DNA of 46,593 bases. Origin: Haplosporangium gracile. Taxonomy: Eukaryota > Mortierellomycota > Mortierellomycetes > Mortierellales > Mortierellaceae. The position numbers and the translations under genes are program-made. Numbering within the stretch: position 1 is the stretch's first letter; each line of letters opens with the position of its first letter. Below the pieces are notes generated by a model. That model saw only the letters and a list, made by a program, of their open reading frames with translations. It searched no databases and had not been told where the DNA came from. The stretch covers positions 6,497-53,089 of the forward strand of contig JAAAUF010000187.1 in NCBI GenBank assembly GCA_015499985.1, written 5' to 3'. This document shows positions 1 through 11,773 of the stretch, one piece after another.

Positions 1-1210
1 GAAAAGAAGAGAGGAAGTATGAATTGTGAGAAGGTTGCATGACACACACAAACACAAACAAAAAGCCAATGGGCAAACAAGCGAAAAGAGGGTTTGCATG
101 CCCTGGCTTGACAAGGAAAGGACGGAGGAGGAGGTGATACGCAATGCACAGAGGAAATAAACTGAGAGAATAAGTTGCTCCAATGGCAACAGACGGTGGA
201 TGCATATTATCAGCCTAGATGCAAACAAAGGTGAGTAAAGGTGGGCATTGGCGAAGGTTATATTTTGTTGAGGTACTTCGCCGGGTAGGAACAGAGAGGT
301 GAAATGAAAAAATATTCACTAAGGCAGTTGGAACAAAAAGTGTATGAGACTTAGATGAGAGCACAATGGAGTGAATCTCTATTTATCTTATTCTTTTTAC
401 TCACACTAGACAGGCAACAAACATACCAAAGTAAGCTGATCGTGCGGACATTCTCACCCTGAATGGATTTGAATATAGCTGTTGCTGACACATGTCCTTC
501 CGCAAAAAGAGCAAGCGTCCTGAGAGAACAAGCGCCACCAAAATCCGTGCTGGCAGCCCAAAAGTGATATTTCATTCAGTCATATTTCCTTTTTGAGACA
601 ATCATGTCTCGGACATCAGCAGTGTTCTGACCAGAGGAGAGAGCGATGACGGATGTGAAACCGATAGAACAGAAAATAGGTGGTGTGGAGGGGAAGGGGA
701 AGGATAAGTGATCAGGTGTGAGCCCGAGTAGGGCGTCTCTTTTCTTTCTTTTCTTTGATTCTTTTCTGTCTGTGCTTGGCTGTCGAAACGAGTGAGATAC
801 ACCCTGGCTCACTTCGCACACACACAATTGTTCGATTGACTCATAAAGAGAGGACTTGTCTTTTTGGCGGCAAACTGAGTCGAGAGACAATCAATAATGG
901 CAAAGAACGATGAACGAGAACCATAGCAATGAAGAAGTGGGTGAACAGCCTTGTGGGTAAGGCAAGGTAGGGCTGTCTAACAACAAAGAAAGGAGGAAGG
1001 AGGACATGGTCAGTGAGAGAGGGAAAGAAAGTGTGTCTATAACAGAACAAACAAGCAACAAAAAAAAAAAAAGGAAAACTAAACTCCGCAACGGCATAAG
1101 AGGACAAAGGGAAAAAAAGGAAAGGTATAGGTAAACAGACACACGCACAAATGGGTGGCACACACAACAGCATCGCTTGGTTTGTTAATTGTAGGGGAGA
1201 GGAGGACCAT

Positions 1211-1264
1211 GTCAGTCAGTCAGTCAGTCATTCAGTCATTCAGCTAGTCAGTCATTCAGTCATT
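1211..1264. repeat. Imperfect (CAGT)n / CATTCAGT tandem repeat
   Basis: A run of CAGT units is interrupted by CATT variants (gtcagtcagtcagtcagtca, then ttcagtcattcag) over about 54 bp. It is non-coding and has the appearance of an ordinary microsatellite. Confidence 0.85.
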
Positions 1265-1483
1265 GTGGTCATGCTTCCCCCTGCTATGTATAAATCCACT
1301 CCATTCCTCATGCCTTACCTTACCAATTGCGCTCAGGGTGGGTCGGGTGCCATTTTTTTCTCTTCTTTCTTTTCTTTTCTTTCTTTCCTTGGTCAATTGG
1401 AGCAATTATATGCCTACTTTACTGTTGTCCGTTGCTTTTCGTTCGTTACTAATCTTGTCCGTGTCGCTTTTCAATTGCTTCGA

Positions 1484-1538
<55 letters not shown>
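1484..1538 (+). repeat. (TTG)n trinucleotide microsatellite
   Basis: About 18 uninterrupted TTG/GTT units lie in non-coding DNA upstream of the IVY1-like gene. The same triplet also occurs inside coding sequence in this window, as an Asn run at 9324-9350 on the minus strand. Confidence 0.95.
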
Positions 1539-1540
<2 letters not shown>

Positions 1541-1787
1541 CCCTCTGCTTTGTCGTTCTCCAGTTGAATATGAAGTGTCGTGCCTTTTGTGTTCGTATCC
1601 ATAGTACTGATATGGAGGATGATGATGATTGTTGATATTATCCTTGATCACCCCTGTGTGCGCTTGCCCACCTTCCTTACTCTCCCTTGTAGTCAGCATC
1701 AGCATTGGTCTTTGTAGCCCTGAAAGTTGTTCGTTGAAGTTTTGTGTATAGCTGTTGGACGTGACAAGCGACAAAAATTGTTAAATT

Positions 1788-2230
1788 TCTTCGTATGCTT
1801 CCTCTTTTCCCTTTCTCTTTGTTCCGATTGTCCACCTTTCTTTCCTCTCCTTCCTCCCCTTTCCCTCCCTCTCCTTTCCCTCCCTCTCACTCTCAGGTTT
1901 TTATTTTCATTCTTCATTTTTTTTTTTCTGTTCGCCACCACTACTTACAACCACCACTCATTTCACCTTTCTTTTTCCCTCCTCTACACTATTTCCCTCA
2001 AAGTTCACACCTCTTCGCTCTTTCCTCCCTTTCCTTCCTCACTTTGAGTGCGTTCAGCAGTCAGTCAACCCCTTCCTTCCTTTCACTCGCTCCTACTCTC
2101 ACACTCGCACTCTTTCGTTCACTCTCACTCTAGCCTCACCCTCACACTCACTGCACTCACTGCACTCCACTCCTCCTTCCCTTTCTCTTCTTCCTTCTTC
2201 ATTCCATCATTACCAGCACCTCTTAATTAA
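1788..2230 (+). promoter_or_regulatory. Long pyrimidine-rich tract upstream of the IVY1-like start
   Basis: Nearly unbroken C/T-rich sequence on the sense strand runs up to the start codon at 2256. Comparable sense-strand CT tracts precede the SAPS gene (about 19580-19760), the P2X gene (about 37370-37700) and, on the minus strand, the genes starting at 11773 and 35021. CT-rich blocks next to transcription starts are well known in fungal promoters. The assignment here is by position only. Confidence 0.55.
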
Positions 2231-2255
2231 CAACGGAGTGAAAGAGAAAAGAGAC

Positions 2256-5200
2256 ATGCCCGCCATGTTGTCGACTGTCTCGCTGATCGACCCTACCACA
2301 CTCAACCCATCCTTCTCGGGTCCAGACACGAGTCGCATGGGTCGACCCGCCGTCATCATCACCAGGGCTGACCAGCAGACTGCTGTTGATCAGTTTCAGC
2401 TTCTTCTTACCAATGCGAAGGCATATCGACTACAGATGCTTGCTCTCTCTAAAGCAGCAGCGTCCTTTGGCTATGCCCTCGAGAAAATCGCGCACTCCAA
2501 GGCCTCTGTTCGCGACCCTACCAATGTCTGTACGTCTTTTTTTATTATTATTATTATGACATGCAATACGCCCAGGCGCAGCATTGGATAGCAACAACAA
2601 CTGCTACTGTAGATAATAGACAGAAGAAAAGGATAACGAATAGCCAATGGATTTGACTTTTCCCCCCGTATGCTACCTTGCTGCAGCATTGAGGCATACA
2701 TCATACAGAATAACAACGAGAACAAGGAACAATAACCAATGGGATCGACTTTTATCCGTATGCACTCCCTTTCCGTCTCTTCTATAGGCTCGAGTCTACA
2801 GGCTGCTGCAGGTCTCCATTACCTCATGTCGAACCACCATCAGATCCTGGTAACTTGCTCATCTCTTTGGGGGTGTTGTCTGCCACCTGCTTCTTTTGTT
2901 GCTGCTGTCATTTTTTCTTTTTTGCTCACTGACCTCGCTGATTTGCCCTGCTCGCACTCGGACAACAGCAACAGCACGCAGTAACGCGAGCGATGAAGAA
3001 GGAGCAAGCTCGTCATTTTATCTGTGCCCTGACCAACAAAACTGACTGACAAAGAATAGTGTTACGACCTGACCCTGACTCTAATCGCCGACAATTCAAT
3101 TCTTTGGGGTTGTGTTCCTGTAATAGAGTGATACGCTGTATAAGCAGTTTGAGATCCCATTGTTGCAGCACCTGGACACACACAAGGCCAATATCGAGGC
3201 GAGCGAGGCACAGTACGAGCGATCGATGCGAGACATGAGTCAAAAGATCAAAGAAACCGAGGCCACATCCCTCCAGAATGGACGGAAACGACAACGAGGC
3301 AAGTACTTTTCTTGTTTTTTGGTTTTCCTTTTTTTTTTTTATTTTGTCCTTTCGTTCCAGTTGTGGCTGTATTTCCCGATCACCTTATTTTCCTTCCCCT
3401 TGCTATGTGTCTGCTGGGCGGGAATAAGGAATGGGAATGGGAAGAAGAACATCCAATGGGTTGCCGGGCGATTATTTTTGTATGTGCCTATGTCTGCTTA
3501 TGTGATCCGACTCGTTTTTCTTTCTCTCCGTTTGCTTCTGTGCCTGACCAGCCATAATGGCATGACAAATGGGCGCTATGTATGTGTGGAGAGAGTGAAA
3601 AAGGGGAAATGGCTTAATCGGATGTGTGCATGCAAGCGCCATAGAAAACAAAAAGAGATATCCGCGGCGTTTTACTTTCTCTCATCCTTTTTACGTTTTT
3701 GTCATCCTTATCCCCATCGAAATATTCACCCAGCCCTTCAGCTTTGTGTACAAGTACCTTCTTCCTTTCACTGTCTGGCCCAATTTTACATCTCAGAAAA
3801 CAAAACAAAACAAAAAAAAAAAGAGCTGCTGTTGTTAGTGTTGAGACGCATGAGTTTGGAGTGAGGGAACACAAAGTCAGACCATCTCTCCTCTCTCTCC
3901 TCTCTCTCTCCTTTCTTTCTCACACCCCCTGCCTGCCTGCCTTTGTTGTCAGTTCTAATACGAGCAAGAAGACGATCCAGACACAGATACAAACTACCCT
4001 ATTCGTGTTGGCTACATATACATTATACATATGTTAGTATGTGAGAACGAAATCCCTTTACCATCGCACTCGGGACTCCTTTTCAACCACGTACTGCCCT
4101 GACCAATTATGCATTTGTCCAGCTGAAGGGGTTGTCGTTGTGTGCTACTTTTCACTCTAATGTATGTTCATCGGCGTGGTTACTGTTGGGTCAGATGGGT
4201 TCACAGAAGGAAAAAAAAGGGGGATCGTTCATCTTTCTAGTTCATTGTTGTTGTTCGTGGGGTTGGTTATTGTGGTGACAACACTCTCACTTTCTGTATG
4301 CTACTTTGCTCGCCTTTTTGAGGCATCTTTTTTCACTCTCTCTCACACCCACTTGTTATCTCAATGACATCGGGAGAGAGAGAGGGAAGTGTATGCCCCA
4401 TGGTCGGCTGTTTGTTTGTTTTGTGTGTTGTTTTTCGTTTGCTGGCGTGCTATGCAATAGCGGGTCGCTATTCGCCCATTTCTCGACTGGAAGACATTCA
4501 ATTGGACCTTAGCAACCGCAACTTTGTCCACTTAGCGCCATTTCTTCGATCCTTGCCCGACCTATCCCTTTTCCCTTTCCAACTCTCTTCACTGCATGTC
4601 AATCATTGTCCTTTCTTTAATTGTTCACAGGACATTAACCATGCTCCTGACTTGCCATATCTCAGACGTCTTTGCTTCTCCCCTCTTTGCACTATTAATA
4701 CGAACCTCTGCAGCATCTAACACAGGAACACAACGCGTTGTGTTGTCACCAGTCATACCGCCACGACGCCTCTTCCTTTTGTTATAAACAGTAACAACAA
4801 GGACAACTAAAAGAGTTGCAAACTGGAAAATGAACTCTACGCCTGTTTGCCCCCACTTCTCTCTCTCCTTTTGTCCTTTTTCCCTTGAACCTCCTTCCCC
4901 TAGTTTTCTTTCGCACTTCTTCGATCCAAAAAACCCCGACTCCTATTTCAGGCACACGCCTCTGTTGTTTATTACAGCCTGTCTATTCCCTCCTTCCTTT
5001 CTTCCTACCTCTCCTTCTTGTCCTTGTGCTTATTTTTCAAAAGGAAAAGACGCGTTCTGGCCCTCTGAAATATGCACGCATGGCGACTCGAGATGTAGAA
5101 GCGCACACACACGCAAATACAAAAAAGATGCAAAACCACAACACCTTTGACAGAGAGTGCCCCACTCCACAAACTCCCACGCAACATAGCCCAATCCCCT

Positions 5201-7561
5201 ATCCCCTTGGGTCTGCGCTACTTTTCATGCCTTGTTGAACAAAGTAACTAACATGCACGCTCCCTTTTATGGCATCGTTTGTCGATAATAGACTTGCTAC
5301 AGTTCCGCCAGGCGTTAACGACGTTGACGATGCAAGTGGACGAGCTAGAGAGGATCAAGTTGGGATACTATTTTAGCAACCTGGAGAGCGAGCAGGCAAA
5401 CTTGCAGTTGATTTTGCAAAAGACCTCGACGATTGTTCGTGCCGAAGTCGACATCTATGAGCGGATCGCCAACAAGGGCCTCAACGATACTGTCCTCGAA
5501 CCCGTACGTGTTTTTGCTGCATAGGATCGGCTGATAGGATGACTCCTTTTTGAACAATTGTTCGCCTTTCGCTTTTTGTACAAAGGAGTGATGAACATGT
5601 TATCCTAACAAAACGCCTTTTTATTTTTGCTGTTACTAATATAGATGACGACGCAAGGCCCAGATCCTTACTGCACATACGCGACGACGGACGAGTTCTC
5701 ATCCATCTTTTCGATCCTGCCACCGACACCGATCATCCCCACGGGAGCAGCAGGAGGTAGTGGATCAACAGGCACGAGCACACCACAACCAGATCCCATC
5801 ATGACGACCTTTTATGGATACCATGAGGCGAACCCGTTCTCGACTGCCAGGAATCAGACCGGCACCAGGGACAGACATCTGTTTGGTGAGACGTCTTCGG
5901 TTGATTCCAAGGAGTCGATGATGGATAAGGCTGCGACTGTTGTCGTTCCTGCTGCTGCTGGTAGTGGTATGGCGAGCGCCAAGGCTCCTGCTGCTGGTGC
6001 AACGACCACTACGATAACGACATCGTCGACGACGATTGTGACAGAGACAAAGACCAAGGATGTCGCTTCCACTTCGACTGCAGCTACTGTCGCTACTCAG
6101 GACTCTACAAAATCTTCTCAGATCTCCACTTCGACTGTCACTGCCTCAAAGGATACCAAGGGCATCTCATCCGATAAGACCGTCCAGGCATTGGCGATCG
6201 TCGAGGAAGAGAAGAGCACTTCTAGCAACAACAAGTCTTCAAAAGCTACAGCGATCTCTGAAGTCGCGAACGGTCGCGCTGATGAGGAGACTGGCAGCAA
6301 TAACAACGGAGGCAGAAACAACGGTAGCAGCCAGGAAAACGGAGTCAACATGCGTCGCGGACAACATCATCACCGTCACAGGACGTTCTCGAAGCAGTCG
6401 GAGGATAACGCGTCCTCGGCCGCAGCAGTATCAGGAGCAACAGCAGCAACAGCAGCATCAGCGGCGGCGGCGGCGGCGTCGAGCCCCGTAACCAGTGATC
6501 GAGCATCTTCAATCCCTTCGTATTCTCTGCGGTCACGGTCTGGATCGCGTTCACATCTCCTTTTGGCCTCGACACCCGATTCACCGCCAGTCCGAGGGAT
6601 GATCCATATTGCAGGAGATTCTGAGTTACTGAACAACCGTGATTTCTCGTTTTCGTATGAGCCCTCGGAGTTGTTGGAGCAGCGTAGTGCTCACCATCAC
6701 CATCACCAATATGCACAAAACCCGTTTGATGGCATGATGGAGGAGGATGAGGGCGGATTCGGCACGTCGGCAACGTCGAGCAATGGACGGAGGAGACCTT
6801 CGCTGTCGAACCATCGCACAGCAACGGGCGGATCTAGCTCTGCTGCGTCGTCGCTAGGAGGATCTGGAGGTCATCAGCCGATGCGGTCCCAATCTAGCGG
6901 CCATGTCAGCGGCACTGTTGCGGGCACGGGCCATTTGCTGCATGGACTCCGACATACCTCGAGTGACGGCCAGCTGAGCCATAGTTCATCCTCCAACTTG
7001 AGCAGTATCGGAAGCACACATAGTTACTCGGCAGGCAGTCTGCACCATCGTCGAAGCACTGGCCGGATCAAGACTACTTCCAACGGTGACCACTACCTGG
7101 CCGGATATAACCACCATGCTGAGGATGGCATGTCGTCCGAGGCGATGGCTTTGGGCACAAGTCTGGACGACCCCACATCTTCATCCTTCATGTCGTGGCG
7201 GAAAGCGTCTTCTGCTGGACTGATGGGATTGGGAGGCGCTACCACAGAGGCGTTTGGAGGCCGCAGCGGGTTCGAGGATGGCATGCCAGCCTTCTTTGCG
7301 GACGATGTCGACGATTCGTTGGATCAGGCTGATAACATCTCTGTGGCTGGGTCTGTGTCGACATTTTCGGGAGGTGTTCGTAGGAGTGGGATTGCTGTTG
7401 GACGGAGTAGAAGCCGGCCGGAGAGCGGTAGCGACCAGGATACTACGACAGGACAAGGACAGGGGCAGGATTCGAACGATGCGGATTCGTCGATCATTCA
7501 GATGGCGGATGGGTCTAGCAAGAATGTCAGCTCTACGCATGTCTATGAGATCGCTGTCTAA
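2256..7561 (+). CDS. IVY1-like BAR-domain, phospholipid-binding protein
   Basis: I read five exons: 2256-2529, 2788-2849, 3127-3298, 5292-5503 and 5645-7561, giving about 878 residues. Residues about 35-245 form the helical BAR-type module typical of yeast Ivy1 relatives. Diagnostic stretches are LLTNAKAYRLQMLALSKAAA, AAAGLHYLMSNHHQIL and FEIPLLQHLDTHKANIE, followed by FRQALTTLTMQVDELERIK. Yeast Ivy1 is a phospholipid-binding, inverse-BAR protein of vacuole and endosome membranes that interacts with Ypt7 and Vps33. A similar membrane role here is inference. The remaining ~630 residues are Ser/Thr/Gly/His-rich and probably disordered. The start was chosen as the first ATG in frame (gacATGccc), because the upstream in-frame GTG is not a likely eukaryotic start. 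Exon 3 ends at AG|GCAAGT, a GC-AG donor, and joins exon 4 across 1,993 bp without breaking the domain. The gene converges on the one at 7779, leaving 217 bp between stops. Confidence 0.82.
3299..5291 (+). other. 1,993-bp GC-AG intron of the IVY1-like gene
   Basis: The donor is AG|GCAAGT at 3299, the usual consensus for GC-AG introns. The acceptor is gataatag|ac at 5291, with a good branch-site candidate (gtaactaac, about 5244-5252) about 40 nt upstream. Joining 3298 to 5292 restores the frame and gives RKRQR-DLLQFRQAL, which runs smoothly through the BAR module. No internal exon with recognisable protein similarity is visible. The last kilobase is pyrimidine-rich and resembles the promoters in this window. 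Confidence 0.7.
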
Positions 7562-7778
7562 ACCTGTTGCCTTGCTGGAGAAAAGAGAAGGATATTTTAC
7601 ACAAAAAACGCCCTTTCAGAATTGTACATTAAATAACATACCAACCCCCCCTTATAACACTTCTGACCCTCCTTATGAGATTGGTTGTTCTTGTTGTCTG
7701 CTTTACGATGCTTATGGGTATGTTTATTATTGTTTGTTTTTGTTTTTGTGTGTTGGTGAAAAAGGATGTAGGGGAAAC

Positions 7779-10700
7779 TTAATATCCAGTGGCGGCAGGA
7801 GGACCAAGGGGTCCATACTGAGCATGGTGTTGTTGCTGGGCATACCCATAATAGTACCCGTTCCCATAGGGTGTCTGTCCCAAAGTCTCGTCATAGTACA
7901 ACGACCCGGACCCAGATACCCTAGAACCCGCAAGACTGCTCTGCACACTCTCCATTCCTCCAGTTCCAAAGTATCTCCGTGCCTCCATGACCGAAGATCC
8001 ATAGTCAAGAGAGAGACCCTGGGAGTGGGTACGTGAGAGAGAGAGCGCTGAGACTTCGTCGAGTTCGGAACCGGGGGAATAGGTAGGAGGGAGGGCTAAG
8101 ATACCGCCGTGTTGGGCCGAGATATGGAATGCTGTGGGCCATTTGTCACGGTCAGTTGGGTTCATGTTTGTCCAAGGCCATTCTACGGATTCAGGGGTTC
8201 CTCCTGGTCCGTTAGCAACGGTTGTTGTTGAAGGTGGCTGGGTAGTTGTTGTGGCGGTGGCGATAGAGGTGTCGGAGGATGGGGGAGGCAGGATGGGGAG
8301 GGTGAGTGGGAAGGGGAGGGAAGGTGTGAGGAGGACGCCGGGTAATTGGTGGAGGGCGTTGGTTGTCGGGTCCATCCAGACCTCGTTCACGACTGTGAAG
8401 GAAGGGAAAGGCGGAGGCTTGCTGCTGGTTCCTCCTGCTGTAGTCGAGGCAGGGGTGGTAAGGACTTGGCATTTGGGGCGGCGGAGTGTGCCATTGTTGT
8501 TGGTGTTGTTTGGTTGAGAAGTAGAAGGCTCTGAAGAGGAAGAATCGTTGGTGTCGCCAGAGACGGAGGTGAGGGAGAAGAGCGTGGCATGGGAGAGTTT
8601 GGGCGATTGCTTGACTTGGGGAACGACCAAGGGTGGGGCCACCAAGGAGAGTGAAGAGCGGGAACCGAGTTTCCTCAAGACTGGGGATGGACAAGGGGAG
8701 GAAGTGGCTGTGGAGGCCGAAATTGCAGACCCATTGGTTTCTGATCGGTGACGGGTGATCGTTGAAGACGATGAGGAGGATGTAGCTGTTGTTGAACGGT
8801 GGTCGTCTTCCTGGGAAGGTGTAGAAGCTGGCGGGGTTGGCTTGGAAGATGTGAAGGGGGTCAAGAGATCCATGAGCGAGTTACGACGACTCGGTCCTGC
8901 TCCTGTATTAGAGTTGTCGAGAGGAGCACTTTCGACGGTGGGAGTGCGAGAGTGGTTGGGTGTTGTCGTCAAGGAGCTTGAATTGGACCCAGCCGCTGCT
9001 GCTCCCGTTACCGACGCTGTTGACGAAGAGACTGAAGAAGACGAAGAGGAGCGGAAGAGATCTCGAAGGGATTGAATGCGGAGGTTGGAGGAGGAAGAGG
9101 GGTGGCGCGGGAAGGATTCGATGCTCGAGACGCGGACGATTTGTTGTTGTGGGAGTGGTCGTGTCTGTGGATTTGTTTGGTGGTGGTGAGTGGGTGGTAA
9201 TGGCGGGAGTGTGGTCGTAGATGCGGATGCTATGTCGGAGATTGAGTTTCGATGTGGTCTTTCAGAAGAAAGAGCGGAATATCCGAGGGAGGAAAAAGAC
9301 GAGATCGATGCAGTTCTCCTCCCGTTGTTGTTGTTGTTGTTGTTGTTGTTCCCAGGAGCAAGAGAAGATCCATCGACGCTGTTCTTGGAAGAGGGAGAGA
9401 GGTACATCCGGGCCTTGTTGGCCATAATGTCAACAAGACTGCCCATGGAATGTCTCCGCGAGTTGTTGTTGATGTGGTCGTTGTTCTGGTCCATGATCCT
9501 CGAGAAGAGTTCCTGCGCCGGTGAGGAGCAAGAGGAAGGGGTTCCTGGTCGGTCCATGGCTGAGAGGGCGTCGAACGAGGGTTTTGTCCGGAGACTATTA
9601 GCTCTGCTGCTGGGGGTAGGGGTCACCAAGTGATCATCATTGTCATTGACGTCGATAGACGATCCTGCGGCGATGCTGTATTGTCCGAGAGGGGAGGGAC
9701 TCCGTTGCTGCCAACGGGCCAAGAGAGAGGAAGCGTGGCTGTTGTCATCTCCTCCATCCTGTTCCAGCAGTGTGGTCGTGGTCTCGTACGACAACAGCGA
9801 TGCAGCGAGGAGACTGGGCGTCGATTCCTTTTCGCCCTCGGTCAAAGGGAAGGTTGTTGAAGTTGATAGAGCAGATGCGGATGAGGACATGGGTTGTTGA
9901 CCAATGAAGGAAGCAGCTTCTGCGACGACGACACGGCTCTTGGCAAGGTATTGAACGGGATTGACTGCTGCTACGGCCGGAGCAGTAACGAATAGTCCAG
10001 CATAGGAGGAAGAGGAAGATGATCCCGAGGCAGACGGTGAGGACGAGGAAGGCGAGGAGGAGGATGATCCTGTGAGGGCTTCAGTCGACAAGAACTTGCG
10101 GATCAAAGCGGGTGAGGTCTCGAATGGTGGGGAGGGCATGAGTGCGAACCGCCATGCCTTGCCGGTCGTCGATGCAGGTGCAGTAGTGGTAATTGTCTTG
10201 TTAGGCCTACCTTCTGCAGAAGGAGTGGCAGACATAGGAGACCCTTCAAGGGAGCTGGTAGGCTCGGCGACATATCCATCCGCATGGCTGTGTACACCCT
10301 CCATCCCGTGCTCGTCATTCAAATGATCGTAGTCGCAATCGTCCTCACCGATAGGATGGCACACACTTGCTCTCCTGCTGTTACTGTTGTTGTTGCTGCT
10401 GCTGTTGGCGGTGTAGCAGGGGCTAGTGTTGTTGCTGCTCTCCTGGGATGCTTCTGCTGCACCTTTAGCAGCAGAGGCAAGGCATACAACTGCCGAGGGT
10501 GAGCGACCCCTTGCATGTTTGCTGGCGCCATTCTTGGCCACGGATGGGTCATAGGTCTCCCTCCTCCGTGGCGATTGTCTCAAGGCTGATACAGACGCAT
10601 ATGCAGAAAGTAAAGGAGGCGGTTCGTCGAGTCCACTGTTGTTGCGCGGAGCGGGAGAGTTCTTGTTGAAGGGAGGGAGGGATTGTCGTCGGGTGACAGA

Positions 10701-11357
10701 TTTGGAGGGCTGAGGTGTGTAGGTCGAGGACCAAGCGCCAACCCATCGAGGCCGTTGGTCTGTACCACCACCGTTCTTAGGAGAATCACCGCCACCGTTG
10801 GTCGAGAGAGATGAGACGCTTCGCGCGATAGAAGGGCTCCTTGATCCTGTTCGTCCTTCTCTCCGCGGCGACGGCGAGGACGACGTGTTGCTCTTGGGAG
10901 AAGAAGGAGAAGAAGGGGTTTCGTCGAACAGTCGGCGGACAGAGGGACGGACTCGCCCACTACCAAAGGCTGAAGAAGACGTGACTACAGCTGCGCCAGA
11001 GGGAGATGTCCTGCCGTCGTTGATGTTGCTATGGTTGTGGCTGTGATGGTGATGTGGCCGCCGTTGGAGGCAGCCTGGGCATTTGTTGCGGTTGGAGAGG
11101 TCGGGCGAGGGAGTTGATCTGGACGAGGAGGGAGATGGTGGAAGAGGTCTGTTTGCTGCTGCTGCTGTAGTTGCTGTAGTTGCTGTTGATGTGCATGCTG
11201 CTAAGAGAGCATGGGTTACAAGGGGGTCGATCGTATGGATTTTGGTTGGTTGGTTGAATGGGATGGGTTCGAGGAGAGGGTAAGGGGAGAGGAGGAAAAG
11301 TAAAAGGTTGAGCAGGTGAAAAAGAAGAAAAAGTTGTGGACCAAGAAGGCGATTGTA

Positions 11358-11396
<39 letters not shown>

Positions 11397-11773
11397 TTAG
11401 ATGGTGAGATGGGGATGTGGATGATGTGCGATGGTGTGGGAGGGAGCAAAAGATATTTTTGATGTGCGAATAAGAAACCGAATAGCCCAATGGGTCAAGA
11501 CACAAGGAAAGTAAGATGTTCAGAGGGGCGCAGACGGCAGATAGAGAGATGGATGAACACATTGACCTCTTCCCTCATGGGCACACAAGAGATGGCAGAT
11601 ATCTCGTTTTTGATGAATGCCTTTTCACATGAACCCATTGCTCCAAAAAAGAACCCGTTAGATGGAAAGTATTTACCTTGGGTAGGGGTATTGACGAGCC
11701 CTGGAAGGCTCTTTTGGCGCGAGATGGTCGCATTCAAAGAAGCACGAGAGGAAGGACGAGAAGAAGAGCTCAT
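7779..11773 (-). CDS. Large low-complexity protein of unknown function
   Basis: There are two exons, 11773-11677 and 11200-7779, separated by a 476-bp GT-AG intron. The predicted protein is about 1,172 residues. I do not recognise a family. The N-terminus (MSSSSRPSSRASLNATISRQ) is followed by a CxxC with His-rich sequence (NKCPGCLQRRPHHHH), then long Ser/Thr/Pro/Asn-rich tracts including nine Asn encoded at 9324-9350. Short islands look less random: RRHSMGSLVDIMANKARMYL, HRNSISDIAS, RIQSLRDLFR and RRNSLMDLLTPF all share basic-x-x-Ser followed by a hydrophobic-x-Asp-hydrophobic pattern. The C-terminus contains EWPWTNMNPTDRDKWPTAFH and ends in a Tyr/Gln/Gly-rich tail. No signal peptide or membrane helix is evident. 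The splice is supported because the one-base overhang of exon 1 joins in frame to a 1,139-codon open exon. A role as a regulatory scaffold would be inference only. Confidence 0.75.
9324..9350 (-). repeat. In-frame (AAC)9 codon repeat encoding poly-Asn
   Basis: Nine consecutive AAC codons, read on the minus strand, sit in the coding exon of the unknown 1,172-residue protein. As a pure codon repeat it is likely to vary in length between strains. Confidence 0.9.
11363..11392. repeat. (GA)n microsatellite inside an intron
   Basis: About 15 GA units lie in intron 1 (11201-11676) of the unknown minus-strand gene. Read on the sense strand they form a (TC)n tract. Confidence 0.95.

Larger units (their letters stand above)
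1..2255. other. Gene-poor left flank; upstream region of the IVY1-like gene
   Basis: I see no gene I can support here. The plus strand is purine-rich at about 960-1140, which means pyrimidine-rich on the minus strand. That resembles the promoters of the confident genes and may belong to a minus-strand gene lying mostly left of the window. One weak candidate for its first coding exon is an ATG near 498 (minus) that reads MCQQQLYSNPF up to a GTGAGA donor near 461. It has no family support and is not called. The segment also holds a CAGT-type tandem repeat, a (TTG)n microsatellite and a pyrimidine tract leading into the 2256 start codon. Confidence 0.6.

Noticed and set aside
351..600. Possible small minus-strand exons (MCQQQLYSNPF with GTGAGA donor; ALFAEGHVSATAIFKSIQG in another frame)
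   Set aside because: The splice signals are plausible, but the two frames compete, no family is recognised, and the rest of the gene would lie outside the window.
1151..1604. Open frames containing poly-Cys or poly-Val
   Set aside because: They are translations of the (TTG)n microsatellite and have no flanking coding signal.
3300..5240. Several open frames inside the long IVY1-like intron
   Set aside because: They are pyrimidine-rich, hydrophobic translations of low-complexity DNA without conserved motifs, and the BAR domain reads straight across the interval without them.
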